From: an uncultured Bacilli bacterium | Lineage (GTDB): Bacteria > Bacillota_I > Bacilli_A > RFN20 > CAG-826 | DNA length: 9,771 nt | NCBI GenBank assembly: GCA_905236085.1 | Contig: CAJOOD010000149.1 | Coordinates: forward strand, 1-9,771 | Reading direction: 5' to 3' | Shown here: positions 1 through 7,684 of the stretch, in pieces | How positions within the stretch are numbered: the stretch's first letter is position 1 | How the letters are laid out: each line of letters opens with the position of its first letter | Notes under the pieces: generated by a model | Database searches by the model: none | Told to the model about the DNA's origin: nothing | The model's input: only the letters and a program-made list of their open reading frames with translations | Program-made: the position numbers and the translations under genes

Positions 1-34
1 AAAAGAAAATAGCTTAGAGAAAAAAGAAGATAAA

Positions 35-2293
35 ATGAAAAGAATAAGACAAATATATGATGAAATAAATCCATCAAAGAAAAAGAAAAAATTATTGCTT
101 CTCGTCCCTTCTCTATTCTTGCTTACAAGTTTAGTGGCTTGTAATCAAGGCGGTGGTGGTGATGCCACTACTACAAGTCAAGAGACGATATCATCATCAA
201 CTTCATCTGAAGAACCGGTCTCAGTTTATTACAATGTGGTCTTCATGGTGGATGAAGAACGTTATGCCACTGTTAGAGTTAAAGAAGGTACTGCAGTGGA
301 TGCTAGTAAAGTTACGACACCTTCTAAAGCTGGATATGAATTCAAAGGCTGGTTCTTAGAAGATAAAACCACCGAATTCGTATTAGGCACAACATTAGTT
401 ACTTCTGATTTGACAGTTTATGCTAAATTCGTTGTCGCTGGTGGCGAAGATGAAACTGAATTAAATGTCAGAGACACCAAAGATGCGACTAAAGAATACT
501 ACGCTGTTATTGGTTGGTATGACAAGACCGAAACCAGCGGTATGGATGATACCGTAGCGCAGCACGCATACAAGAATATCAGAACCTACTTAAGAAAATT
601 CGGTGCTACTGAAGCTGAATTAGATAAGATTTCTGTTAGAGCTTATTCTGGTGCAGTCGCAGAGATGGGCGCCGCGATTAACGCTGATGGTGATGTTGAC
701 TTATTATTAGGTGTTGGTAATAACATCAACTCCACAGGTGGTGTTAGCTTATTAGACGGCGATAACGAAAACAAAGTTGGTGGTGTTACATTTGGTGATG
801 TTGCTGGTAGAACAGTAGCCTTGTTAACTGACAATGCTCCAATGTTATCATTCTTTGATTGGTTAAAAGGTAATATTGCTACCTTTGGTCCAAATTTATT
901 CACTTTATCTTACAATCTAAAAGCGGAAGATATCACTTTACCAGAACCTAGAGGTGATGAAGAACCAGATGAACCTACTGATCCATTAGAAGGTAATTTA
1001 GTAACCACAACAGACTTAAATGTTATTTTCTATAAGAGATATGTAAGCGAAGAAATCGCTAAAAACTTCATGGAAGGATTTGAAGCCTATTGTGATGAAA
1101 ATAATTATGGTGTCACAAATATCAATTATGTCGTCTTAGGCGAAAGCAATACCAATGTTGGCGCGTTCGTTGATATAGCATTAGAATATCTTAGCGAAAA
1201 TGAGGCTGACGTCTTATTAGGTGGTGGCGGTAATATTGGCACAACCGCTGGTACAACATCTTATAAAAAATTAGATTTATATACCGGTGAGAGAAAGATG
1301 ACCATCGACGGCAATGAATCTAGATATTATGGTGTATTTAATGATTTAGTTAACTCTGAAAACGCCTTAAGATTATGGAATTTTGCTCAAACAGAAGAAG
1401 GTGTTGCCTTACTAAATCCAACTGAAGAAGAAGAACAAACACTTCCAGGTTTAATTGATAATCCTGTTACATCTGATACCTTAACCATTGGCTTCTATGC
1501 GAAATTTGTTAAAGAATTTACACAAACTAGATTAAAACAAGGTTTTGAAGCTTATTTAGCAGAAAAAGAAATTACCAATATCACTAATTTAGTATTTGTT
1601 GCATTTGGTGATTCTTCCACTAATGTTTCTAGTTTAAGTTCAATTGTCGCAGATTATAATACTGAGAACACTGAAGCTCCTGTTGATATCATCTTAGGTG
1701 GCGGTAATAACATTACTAGTGTTGAAGGCTATGCTAAATTAGTTGAAACAGCTCAATCAATCGATGGCGATGCTAAGAGATATGCTGCATACTTATCTAC
1801 ATCTACTAATACCGAAAATATTAATAGATTATGGACATATTTAAATGAAGCTGAAACCATTTCTTTATTAAATCCAGCTAAAACAAATACATTAACAGTG
1901 GGTATTTATAGAAAATTCTTCAAAGAAAGCACTCAAACAGCATTTGAGGCTGGATTTGCAGCAGAATTAGGTGATAACGGAATTGAAAATCTTAATTTCG
2001 TAGTCCTAGGTGATGCTTCCACCAATGTCTCAGCTCTTGTTAGTTTAGTTGAAAAATATAATACTGAACATGTTGATGCTCCAATCGATATGATCCTTGG
2101 TGGCGGCAAAAATATTACAAATGCTAAAGGTTATATTAAGATTTCTGAATTTGCTCAATCAATCGATGGTAATACTGCTAGATATGCTGCTTACCTCTTA
2201 GGTGGAGAGAATATCTATAACGTAGATCTCTTATGGACCTATATGAACACCGATGGGGCTATTGCCTTATTAAATCCTGTTGAAGCAGAATAA
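35..2293 (+). CDS. Multidomain surface lipoprotein: InlB-type repeat plus four copies of an unnamed alpha/beta domain
   Basis: A 752-residue protein read from Met35, probably anchored to the outer face of the membrane. A Lys-rich N-region (15-19), a hydrophobic core (20-34) and the lipobox LVAC give lipidation at Cys36. A Gly/Ser/Thr-rich linker (37-62) follows, then a Listeria-Bacteroides (InlB B) repeat at about 65-133 with the typical AGYEFKGWF and LTVYAKF motifs. Next come four related modules at about 155-280, 327-462, 482-614 and 619-748. Each has a strand ending in GWY or FY/IY, a helix, a strand, then an LLGxGxNI-like turn. Modules 2-4 end with an LW..-ALLNP-like helix. Acidic Pro-rich linkers separate modules 1-2 and 2-3. 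I do not recognise the module; its strand-helix order and the EEGVALLNP-type end recall periplasmic-binding-protein folds (inference). The frame is open to the window edge and Met35 has only weak purine-rich sequence upstream, so the true start may lie outside. Confidence 0.88.
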   Translation: MKRIRQIYDEINPSKKKKKLLLLVPSLFLLTSLVACNQGGGGDATTTSQETISSSTSSEEPVSVYYNVVFMVDEERYATVRVKEGTAVDASKVTTPSKAGYEFKGWFLEDKTTEFVLGTTLVTSDLTVYAKFVVAGGEDETELNVRDTKDATKEYYAVIGWYDKTETSGMDDTVAQHAYKNIRTYLRKFGATEAELDKISVRAYSGAVAEMGAAINADGDVDLLLGVGNNINSTGGVSLLDGDNENKVGGVTFGDVAGRTVALLTDNAPMLSFFDWLKGNIATFGPNLFTLSYNLKAEDITLPEPRGDEEPDEPTDPLEGNLVTTTDLNVIFYKRYVSEEIAKNFMEGFEAYCDENNYGVTNINYVVLGESNTNVGAFVDIALEYLSENEADVLLGGGGNIGTTAGTTSYKKLDLYTGERKMTIDGNESRYYGVFNDLVNSENALRLWNFAQTEEGVALLNPTEEEEQTLPGLIDNPVTSDTLTIGFYAKFVKEFTQTRLKQGFEAYLAEKEITNITNLVFVAFGDSSTNVSSLSSIVADYNTENTEAPVDIILGGGNNITSVEGYAKLVETAQSIDGDAKRYAAYLSTSTNTENINRLWTYLNEAETISLLNPAKTNTLTVGIYRKFFKESTQTAFEAGFAAELGDNGIENLNFVVLGDASTNVSALVSLVEKYNTEHVDAPIDMILGGGKNITNAKGYIKISEFAQSIDGNTARYAAYLLGGENIYNVDLLWTYMNTDGAIALLNPVEAE
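227..433 (+). other. Listeria-Bacteroides (InlB B-type) repeat domain
   Basis: This covers residues 65-133 of the first lipoprotein. It begins with a YxVxF-type strand (YNVVFMVD), continues through VKEGTAVDA and PSKAGYEFKGWF, and closes with DLTVYAKF, which is the standard plan of this beta-grasp-like repeat of bacterial surface proteins. Only one copy is present, acting as a stalk or spacer between the lipid anchor and the alpha/beta modules. In the second lipoprotein, residues 29-115 look like a degenerate counterpart: a VVYQYDNE strand, an FFGWT core and a VVMRPLL end. Confidence 0.8.
497..2278 (+). repeat. Four protein-level repeat modules in the first lipoprotein
   Basis: The modules lie at about 497-874, 1013-1420, 1478-1876 and 1889-2278. 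Modules 2-4 form one subfamily: a V/I-x-F/I-Y-x-K/R opening, GFEAY or GFAAE, a V-[VA]-[LF]-G-[DE]-x-[SN]-TNV core, [VI]D[IM]ILGGG-xNI (VLLGGGGNI in module 2), and LW-x(2)-[AYM] ending in LLNP. Modules 3 and 4 are the closest pair and share AQSIDG-x(3)-RYAAYL. At the DNA level they keep an exact 17-base match (1751-1767 and 2153-2169, 402 bases apart), implying a fairly recent duplication. Module 1 is a different subfamily (GWYDKT, GAAIN-x-DGDV, LLGVGNNI) that matches the second lipoprotein at 3662-4030. Confidence 0.85.
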
Positions 2294-2301
2294 CATTCAT
2301 T

Positions 2302-2336
2302 AAAAAAGAGGAAGACTCGTTATGAGTCTTCCTCTT
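2302..2336 (-). terminator. Intrinsic terminator of the LysR gene, overlapping its own 3' end
   Basis: A perfect 13-base-pair stem (2306-2318 with 2324-2336) has a 5-base loop (2319-2323). On the minus strand it runs straight into a T-tract (complement of A2302-2307), the form of a Rho-independent terminator for lysR. The lysR stop codon (2320-2322) sits in the loop and the last codons, encoding roughly EEDS, form the upstream arm. On the plus strand the same stem lacks a T-tract, so it would stop the incoming lipoprotein transcript only weakly. Confidence 0.88.
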
Positions 2337-3210
2337 GAATGGATTTCAAGAATTCTCTTACCACTCTTGGTAAGACAAAACTAGTGTCATATAGTAGGTG
2401 AATTTCTCTAACAGGGAAGTCATAATCAACATCAAGTATATGTAATTTACCAGTTTCAAGAGAACGTTTAGCCACTGTTTCTGGGATGATAGCTAAACCC
2501 ATATTGTTGATCACTAACGGCAATAAGATGGAAACAGAATTGGTCTCAACAATTGGATTAATGTTTATCTTCTCTTTGATAAATATATCATCTAAAAATT
2601 CTCTTAATTGCATATCTTTAGAAAGAGTTAAAAATGGATAGTTCTCTAAATCCTTAAGATTTAATTTCTTATTTAATAAATCTTTATATTCATTCCCACA
2701 GACCACAACATCCTTGAATTCTGATAATTTGATAGCTTGCAAAGTATCTCTAGGAGTGTGATAAGGTGTGGAGACGACAGCGATATCGATTAATTTATTA
2801 TTTAAGCGATCAATAGTCTTATCGTTAGAGGAAGAAGAAACCACAAAATGCATATGCGGATAGGCCTTAGACATCTTATCTAAATATGAATAAAGATATT
2901 CATCTAAAGCGGTGGATGTGGCTCCAATCCTAATTGTGCCAGTGGTGGAATTAACTGAATTAGCTATTTCATCCATCCCTCTAGATAACTGAATAGCGCT
3001 TGATTCCACGAAGGTATATAATCTAGCTCCTTCTTTGGTAAATTCCACACCATTCTTGGTTCTAGTGAATAATTGACAGCCTAATTCCGCTTCTAATTTC
3101 TTGATAGTGCGGGTAACCGCTGGCTGAGATGTGTATAATTCTTGAGCCGCTCGTGTGATGTTCTTGTGCTTGCCTACTACTAAAAAGACATTAAAATACT
3201 CATAATTCAT
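2320..3210 (-). CDS. LysR-family transcriptional regulator
   Basis: A 296-residue regulator of usual length for the family. An N-terminal winged helix-turn-helix spans about residues 1-60; the ITRAAQELYTSQPAVTRTIKKLEAEL-type segment (18-43) followed by GCQLFTR is the diagnostic LysR signature. A linker helix (about 61-88) leads to a co-inducer-binding domain starting at GTIRIGATST (91-100) and running to about 292. The start is supported by a GAGGG Shine-Dalgarno (complement of 3217-3221) six bases upstream. The gene is divergent from the lipoprotein-hydrolase-malic enzyme run, across a 76-base gap with a T-N11-A palindrome, the normal arrangement when a LysR protein controls its neighbour and itself. 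The co-inducer cannot be read from sequence; malic enzyme in the neighbouring run makes an organic acid a reasonable guess only. Confidence 0.95.
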   Translation of the reverse strand: MNYEYFNVFLVVGKHKNITRAAQELYTSQPAVTRTIKKLEAELGCQLFTRTKNGVEFTKEGARLYTFVESSAIQLSRGMDEIANSVNSTTGTIRIGATSTALDEYLYSYLDKMSKAYPHMHFVVSSSSNDKTIDRLNNKLIDIAVVSTPYHTPRDTLQAIKLSEFKDVVVCGNEYKDLLNKKLNLKDLENYPFLTLSKDMQLREFLDDIFIKEKININPIVETNSVSILLPLVINNMGLAIIPETVAKRSLETGKLHILDVDYDFPVREIHLLYDTSFVLPRVVREFLKSIQEEDS

Positions 3211-3223
3211 AATTAACCCTCAG

Positions 3224-3242
3224 TTATAAGTTATTGATATAA
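3224..3242. promoter_or_regulatory. Candidate LysR-type operator in the divergent intergenic region
   Basis: A palindrome with TTATA arms (3224-3228) and TATAA arms (3238-3242) is separated by 9 bases. Within it, T3227 and A3239 have exactly 11 bases between them inside ATA-N9-TAT, fitting the LysR T-N11-A box. The site lies about 14 bases from the lysR start and 45 bases before the lipoprotein start. A TTGATA hexamer (3234-3239) inside it could be a -35 for the rightward genes, but no good -10 follows at the right spacing. The region is AT-rich, so chance palindromes are possible. Confidence 0.45.
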
Positions 3243-3286
3243 GTATACAAAAAATCATCATAAAGATAAACAAAGGAGTTTAAGTA

Positions 3287-4051
3287 ATGAAAAGACATTT
3301 TATAATTCTAGCTGCTCTGACGATATTACCTTTACTTTCTGGATGCGGATTAGCCAAATCATTAGAAGAGGAGATTAATGTCGTTTATCAGTATGATAAT
3401 GAAGTTTTAAAAACAGATACCGTTACTCAATTTAAAAATTCATTAACACCAGTATTAAGCGATGCCTATATCCCTGTTGATTTCCGTTTCTTTGGCTGGA
3501 CCGCTTATGATTTAAGAACTATTAGGTATACCGATCCAGATTTTAATTCTAAATATTGTGATGGTATTGTCCATTATATGGATATCAAAGATTTGGCCAA
3601 TAATTCAACTGTGGTTATGAGACCATTATTAATCGCTGAAGAAGATATACCAAAGATTGACTATTATTGTGTTATTGGTTGGTATAACAAGACCACAACA
3701 TCTGGTTTAGATCAAAATATGATTGATAACTGGACAGTTAAATTAAAAGAATACTTAACCAGCGAAGGCGCTACACAAGATGAATTAGACCTCATCGATA
3801 TCCGTGGTTATGGCGGCGATGTTGCCACGATGGGCGCGGCTATTAATAAAGACGGCGATGTCAATGTCTTATTAGGCGTTGGCAATAATATCACCTCAAC
3901 TGGTGGTGTTGAAACCGTTGAAAGATCAGAAAACAATATCTATATGGGTGGTAAGACTAACCGTGTTATCGCCTTACTTACAGAAGACGAAGTCTCAAGA
4001 AAGGTCTATGAATGGGCCTTGACTGATGACAGTCTCGATTGTTTCAAATAG
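3287..4051 (+). CDS. Small lipoprotein sharing the unnamed GWY/LLGVGNNI domain
   Basis: A 254-residue lipoprotein. The signal peptide (MKRHF, hydrophobic core 5-18) ends in the lipobox LSGC, giving lipidated Cys20. Residues 29-115 look like a degenerate InlB-type beta repeat with an FFGWT core. Residues 126-248 are one copy of the unnamed alpha/beta module: VIGWYNKTTTSG, then an amphipathic helix, GATQDELD, GAAINKDGDV, LLGVGNNITSTGG and a VIALLTED strand. Over 84 ungapped residues this matches module 1 of the first lipoprotein at about 50 positions by my count. The start is set by AAAGGAG at 3273-3279. It is first of a three-gene run; the next start is only 13 bases beyond its stop. It looks like a single-module relative of the large lipoprotein across the lysR gene. 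Ligand and function are unknown. Confidence 0.9.
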   Translation: MKRHFIILAALTILPLLSGCGLAKSLEEEINVVYQYDNEVLKTDTVTQFKNSLTPVLSDAYIPVDFRFFGWTAYDLRTIRYTDPDFNSKYCDGIVHYMDIKDLANNSTVVMRPLLIAEEDIPKIDYYCVIGWYNKTTTSGLDQNMIDNWTVKLKEYLTSEGATQDELDLIDIRGYGGDVATMGAAINKDGDVNVLLGVGNNITSTGGVETVERSENNIYMGGKTNRVIALLTEDEVSRKVYEWALTDDSLDCFK

Positions 4052-4064
4052 GAGGTAGGAGAAA

Positions 4065-6473
4065 ATGAAGACCAAAAGAAATTTAATGCTAGCAGCCTCC
4101 ATCATATCCTATGTATTTGCCGCCTTATACATGGTGGTTACCGCTTTATATTTCTCAGTTAGAGAGAATATATATTGGTTATACCTAGTATTTAGCTTAT
4201 TGTCCTTATACACTGGATTATATGTTTCCACATTACGTAATAAGGTCGATGAACATGGGCAATTAGAGAAAAAATATTTTATTTCTTATATTGTCTTTAC
4301 TGTTATATCAGTATTACAATGCCCAGCATGTATACTTAACTTAATCGCATTATTATATAAGGGCGAAGATAAGTACTTATTAGTGGAAAACCCTGCAAAA
4401 GCGGAACCAAAAGTTAAAAAAGAAAAGAAATGGTATAAAAAATCATCCTTCATTTTAGTCCTTATTGGCTTATGTGGCGTGATTGTTTCATCTTTCAGCG
4501 CGATGACATTTGAAACAAGTGGCTATACCGTTCAAGTTAGTGATTTTACTCTTGATAGAGCTAAAACATTACAATATAACAATGGTGCAGAAAATAGATT
4601 ATTAGGCAATAACTTTGTTATCGCTAACGATGATGTATCTTTCGCAGTTACCGAATATAGACCTAAATCTGCATCTCACACCAATTTATTACCAGTCGTA
4701 TTTGTGCTTCCTGGTTTTACAAGAACTAAAGCCACTATGTCACAATATGCGATCGAATTATCTAGACGTGGCGCGGTAGTATTTACTATCGACCCAGGAA
4801 GCCAAGGTGCTTCTACTTATGGTGGCTGGACTTATGACGCTGATGGTAATATTACCGGTCAAGTTTCTTATAACGATGCTTGTGATGGCTTAGATTATTT
4901 AGTCCAATATGTCTATAACAACACCGATGATTTCACCTATATCGATAGAGATAGATTTGGTGCAATCGGACATAGTGCTGGTGGCGGTGATGTCTCTAAA
5001 TTATGTGTCGATTATGCTGGTTCAACATATGCTGAATCTATTATTAAAGCCGCTTATATTTCTGGTTATATTAAATCATCCGCGGCTAATAGATTTAAAA
5101 ATATCCGTTCAAATCTCGCCTTATCTTATGCTTATTATGATGAAGGTGCATTCCGATACCAAGATTCTAATACCGCATATGAATATGTCGCTTTAAAATT
5201 CATCAACGATGTCAATGGAGCGGATAAGAATTCCTATACATCATTTACTCAAGATTTTGATTACGGTTCATTTGTAGATGGTACATATCGTATTATCCAT
5301 CACGAAATGATTAATCACTGTTTTGAAATGTATGATCCCGTATCTATTGCTAATACCACTAATTTCTTCAGAAGAGCTTTAGCGATTGATACCGATATTG
5401 ATGATGCTTCACAAACCTGGTTTGGTAAAGAAGCCTCTAATGGCTTAGCTTTAGTCTTTGCCTTTATCTTTATCTTCTCATTATTATTCTTTGTTATCGA
5501 CTTTATCCCATTCTTAAGAAGAAGCGGTGAAAGAAGAAGAGAAGAAGAACAACAAATTAAAGACGATTACAAAAAAGAGTTAAAAGATGGCCGTTTAGCA
5601 GCGAAAAAGAACAAAACATTCCTTGATAAAGTCTTATTCTGGACTCCAATGGTCTTAACAGCAATTATCGCTTGCTTAGACTACATTCCATTAGCAAGAC
5701 TAACTATGGATTGGTTCCCAGATGCTGCTGGTAACATCTATACTTATTACTTCCCAGCTAGAATGATGAATGCTGTCTTCTTATGGGCTATCTTCAATGG
5801 TGCGATTGGCTTAATCTTATGGGCTGGTGTTCCTGCTATTGAAAACCTTGTTAGAATTATTTATTCCAAAGTAACCGGTAAAGAAAATACTGCTGACTGG
5901 TCTAGATTTAAAGGATTAAAAGTCAATTGGCGTGACTTATTAGTCTCATTAGGATTAGCAGTTGTCTTATTCTTCACGTTCTATGGATTATTACAATTGA
6001 TGTATATCACCATGCATCAAGATTTCAGATTCACTTTAATATCTGCTTCACCATTACAACCAAGATTCTTGATGACATGGCTTATCTACTTAGCGGGATT
6101 CTTAGTATTCTATTTATCCAATTCTATCAGAGTCAATTTATCTATCGGCCGTGAAGGTTGGAGCGAATGGAAAGTCCTCCTAGTAGGTGGTATTGCTAAT
6201 TCCATCGGCTTAGTATTCATCTTAGTCATTAACTACTTTGTCTACTTCAAGACTGGCACTGTCTATTATGGATATTATTCCGCGGCTGATACATCAGAGA
6301 TGTGGTTATATGTCAACATGGTATTTGGTTTAATTCCAATGATGTTCTTATTGCCAATCCTTAATCGTATCATCTATAGAAAATCTGGTAACGTATATTT
6401 AGGCGCGGTTCTCGTATGTATGATATTCATCATGATGTCATTATCCGCCTCAATATCCTTTATACCAATGTAA
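4065..6473 (+). CDS. Polytopic membrane protein with an inserted alpha/beta hydrolase domain
   Basis: 802 residues. Hydrophobic segments near 7-30, 35-56, 71-98 (long, with a central CPAC) and 127-148 precede a soluble alpha/beta hydrolase domain at about 150-455. After it come about eight more segments (near 459-485, 523-545, 565-590, 623-648, 665-686, 703-728, 746-768, 775-798). The hydrolase shows an oxyanion-region LPGF (215-218), a strand ending TIDPGSQG, and the nucleophile elbow GHSAGG with Ser304. Candidate acid is Asp359; candidate histidines are 412, 413 and 417. The fold suggests an esterase or dienelactone-hydrolase-like enzyme. Positively charged segments before residue 127 and after 485 favour placing the hydrolase outside the cell, provided 71-98 folds as a hairpin (inference). 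Two Shine-Dalgarno sites (4050-4055, 4057-4061) overlap or follow the upstream stop, suggesting coupled translation. Substrate and transmembrane partner unknown. Confidence 0.85.
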   Translation: MKTKRNLMLAASIISYVFAALYMVVTALYFSVRENIYWLYLVFSLLSLYTGLYVSTLRNKVDEHGQLEKKYFISYIVFTVISVLQCPACILNLIALLYKGEDKYLLVENPAKAEPKVKKEKKWYKKSSFILVLIGLCGVIVSSFSAMTFETSGYTVQVSDFTLDRAKTLQYNNGAENRLLGNNFVIANDDVSFAVTEYRPKSASHTNLLPVVFVLPGFTRTKATMSQYAIELSRRGAVVFTIDPGSQGASTYGGWTYDADGNITGQVSYNDACDGLDYLVQYVYNNTDDFTYIDRDRFGAIGHSAGGGDVSKLCVDYAGSTYAESIIKAAYISGYIKSSAANRFKNIRSNLALSYAYYDEGAFRYQDSNTAYEYVALKFINDVNGADKNSYTSFTQDFDYGSFVDGTYRIIHHEMINHCFEMYDPVSIANTTNFFRRALAIDTDIDDASQTWFGKEASNGLALVFAFIFIFSLLFFVIDFIPFLRRSGERRREEEQQIKDDYKKELKDGRLAAKKNKTFLDKVLFWTPMVLTAIIACLDYIPLARLTMDWFPDAAGNIYTYYFPARMMNAVFLWAIFNGAIGLILWAGVPAIENLVRIIYSKVTGKENTADWSRFKGLKVNWRDLLVSLGLAVVLFFTFYGLLQLMYITMHQDFRFTLISASPLQPRFLMTWLIYLAGFLVFYLSNSIRVNLSIGREGWSEWKVLLVGGIANSIGLVFILVINYFVYFKTGTVYYGYYSAADTSEMWLYVNMVFGLIPMMFLLPILNRIIYRKSGNVYLGAVLVCMIFIMMSLSASISFIPM

Positions 6474-6486
6474 TAATGGGGGAAAT

Positions 6487-7662
6487 ATGAAAAATATTAA
6501 AGAAGAATCATTACAAAAACATTATGAATGGCGAGGAAAAATAGAAGTTAAGCCTCGTGTCCCAGTTTCTTCTAATGAAGATTTAATGCTCGCTTATACT
6601 CCTGGAGTCGCGGAAGCTTGTATGGTCATTCATGAAGATGTTAATAAAAGTTTTAAATTAACAAGAAGATGGAATACTGTCCCAGTTATTACCGATGGAA
6701 CCGCAGTCTTAGGCTTAGGTGATATCGGTCCAGAAGCTGGTATGCCAGTTATGGAAGGAAAATGTGCCTTATTTAAATCATTTGGTGATGTTGATGCCTT
6801 CCCAATCTGTATTAAATCTAAAGATACGGAAGAAATTATTAACACAATTAAATTAATTTCTGGTAGTTTTGGCGGAATTAATCTCGAAGATATCAGCGCG
6901 CCTAGATGCTTTGAAATCGAAAGAAGATTAAAAGCCGAATTAAACATCCCTGTCTTCCATGATGATCAACATGGTACTGCGATTGTTACTTTAGCGGCCT
7001 TGATTAACGCTTTAAAATTAGTCGATAAGAAAATCAATGAAATCAAAGTAGTTATTAACGGTGCAGGTGCCGCTGGGGTGGCGATTGCTAAATTATTATT
7101 AGCCTATGGAGTTAAGGATGTCACAGCCTGTGATTCTAGAGGTATCATCTGTGAAGGTGATTTAAGATTAAATACCTCTAAGCAAGAATTAGCTAAACTC
7201 ACCAATAGAAGACATTTAACTGGTACTCTTGCTGATGCGATGAAAGGCGCTGATGTATTTGTTGGTGTCAGCGTCGCTGATTGTGTTAGTCAAGATATGG
7301 TTAGATCTATGAATGAAAAGCCAATCTTATTCACATGCGCTAATCCAATTCCAGAAATCTTGCCTGAAAAAGCTAAAGAAGCTGGAGCATATATTATTGG
7401 CACAGGTTCTAGTCAATATCCTAACCAAATCAATAATGTCCTTGTCTTCCCTGGATTATTTAGAGGAGCAATTGATGCAGAGGCTTCCACAGTTAATGAA
7501 CAAATGATGATGGCCGCAGCCTTAGGCATTGCTAGCTGTGTCAGTGAAAAAGAATTAAAAGTCGATTACATCTTACCATATGCTTATGATCCTAAAGCTC
7601 ATGAGATGGTGGCAAAATGTGTCAAAAATGCCGCGATTAAAAGCGGAGCAATTAGAAAATAA
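6487..7662 (+). CDS. NAD(P)-dependent malic enzyme, short bacterial form
   Basis: This 391-residue cytoplasmic enzyme oxidatively decarboxylates malate to pyruvate and CO2. Its length fits the short YtsJ/MaeB-core type without a phosphotransacetylase-like tail. Visible motifs are LAYTPGVA with catalytic Tyr37, ITDGTAVLGLGDIGP (68-82), catalytic Lys92, metal ligands Glu134-Asp135 and Asp159 or 160 in HDDQHGTAIV, the Rossmann loop GAGAAG (192-197), CDSRG with Asp216 at the end of the second strand (favours NAD), CANPIPE (284-290) and YPNQINNVL (311-319). The usual TGRSDYPNQ reads TGSSQYPNQ here, a change of two residues. A GGGGG Shine-Dalgarno at 6478-6482 precedes the start. It is the last gene of the lipoprotein-hydrolase run and is followed by a strong terminator. 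An unusual partner for membrane and surface genes, it hints that malate or a related acid is relevant to that unit. Confidence 0.95.
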   Translation: MKNIKEESLQKHYEWRGKIEVKPRVPVSSNEDLMLAYTPGVAEACMVIHEDVNKSFKLTRRWNTVPVITDGTAVLGLGDIGPEAGMPVMEGKCALFKSFGDVDAFPICIKSKDTEEIINTIKLISGSFGGINLEDISAPRCFEIERRLKAELNIPVFHDDQHGTAIVTLAALINALKLVDKKINEIKVVINGAGAAGVAIAKLLLAYGVKDVTACDSRGIICEGDLRLNTSKQELAKLTNRRHLTGTLADAMKGADVFVGVSVADCVSQDMVRSMNEKPILFTCANPIPEILPEKAKEAGAYIIGTGSSQYPNQINNVLVFPGLFRGAIDAEASTVNEQMMMAAALGIASCVSEKELKVDYILPYAYDPKAHEMVAKCVKNAAIKSGAIRK

Positions 7663-7684
7663 ATAGTTTATAATGAACTCCTTG

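Noticed and set aside
643..903. Open frame antisense to the first lipoprotein, and similar shadow frames at 153-359 (+), 4909-5196 (+), 6630-6947 (-), 7313-7507 (+) and 8201-8428 (+).
   Set aside because: They lie wholly inside confidently identified genes and show no recognisable domains, so they look like composition artefacts.
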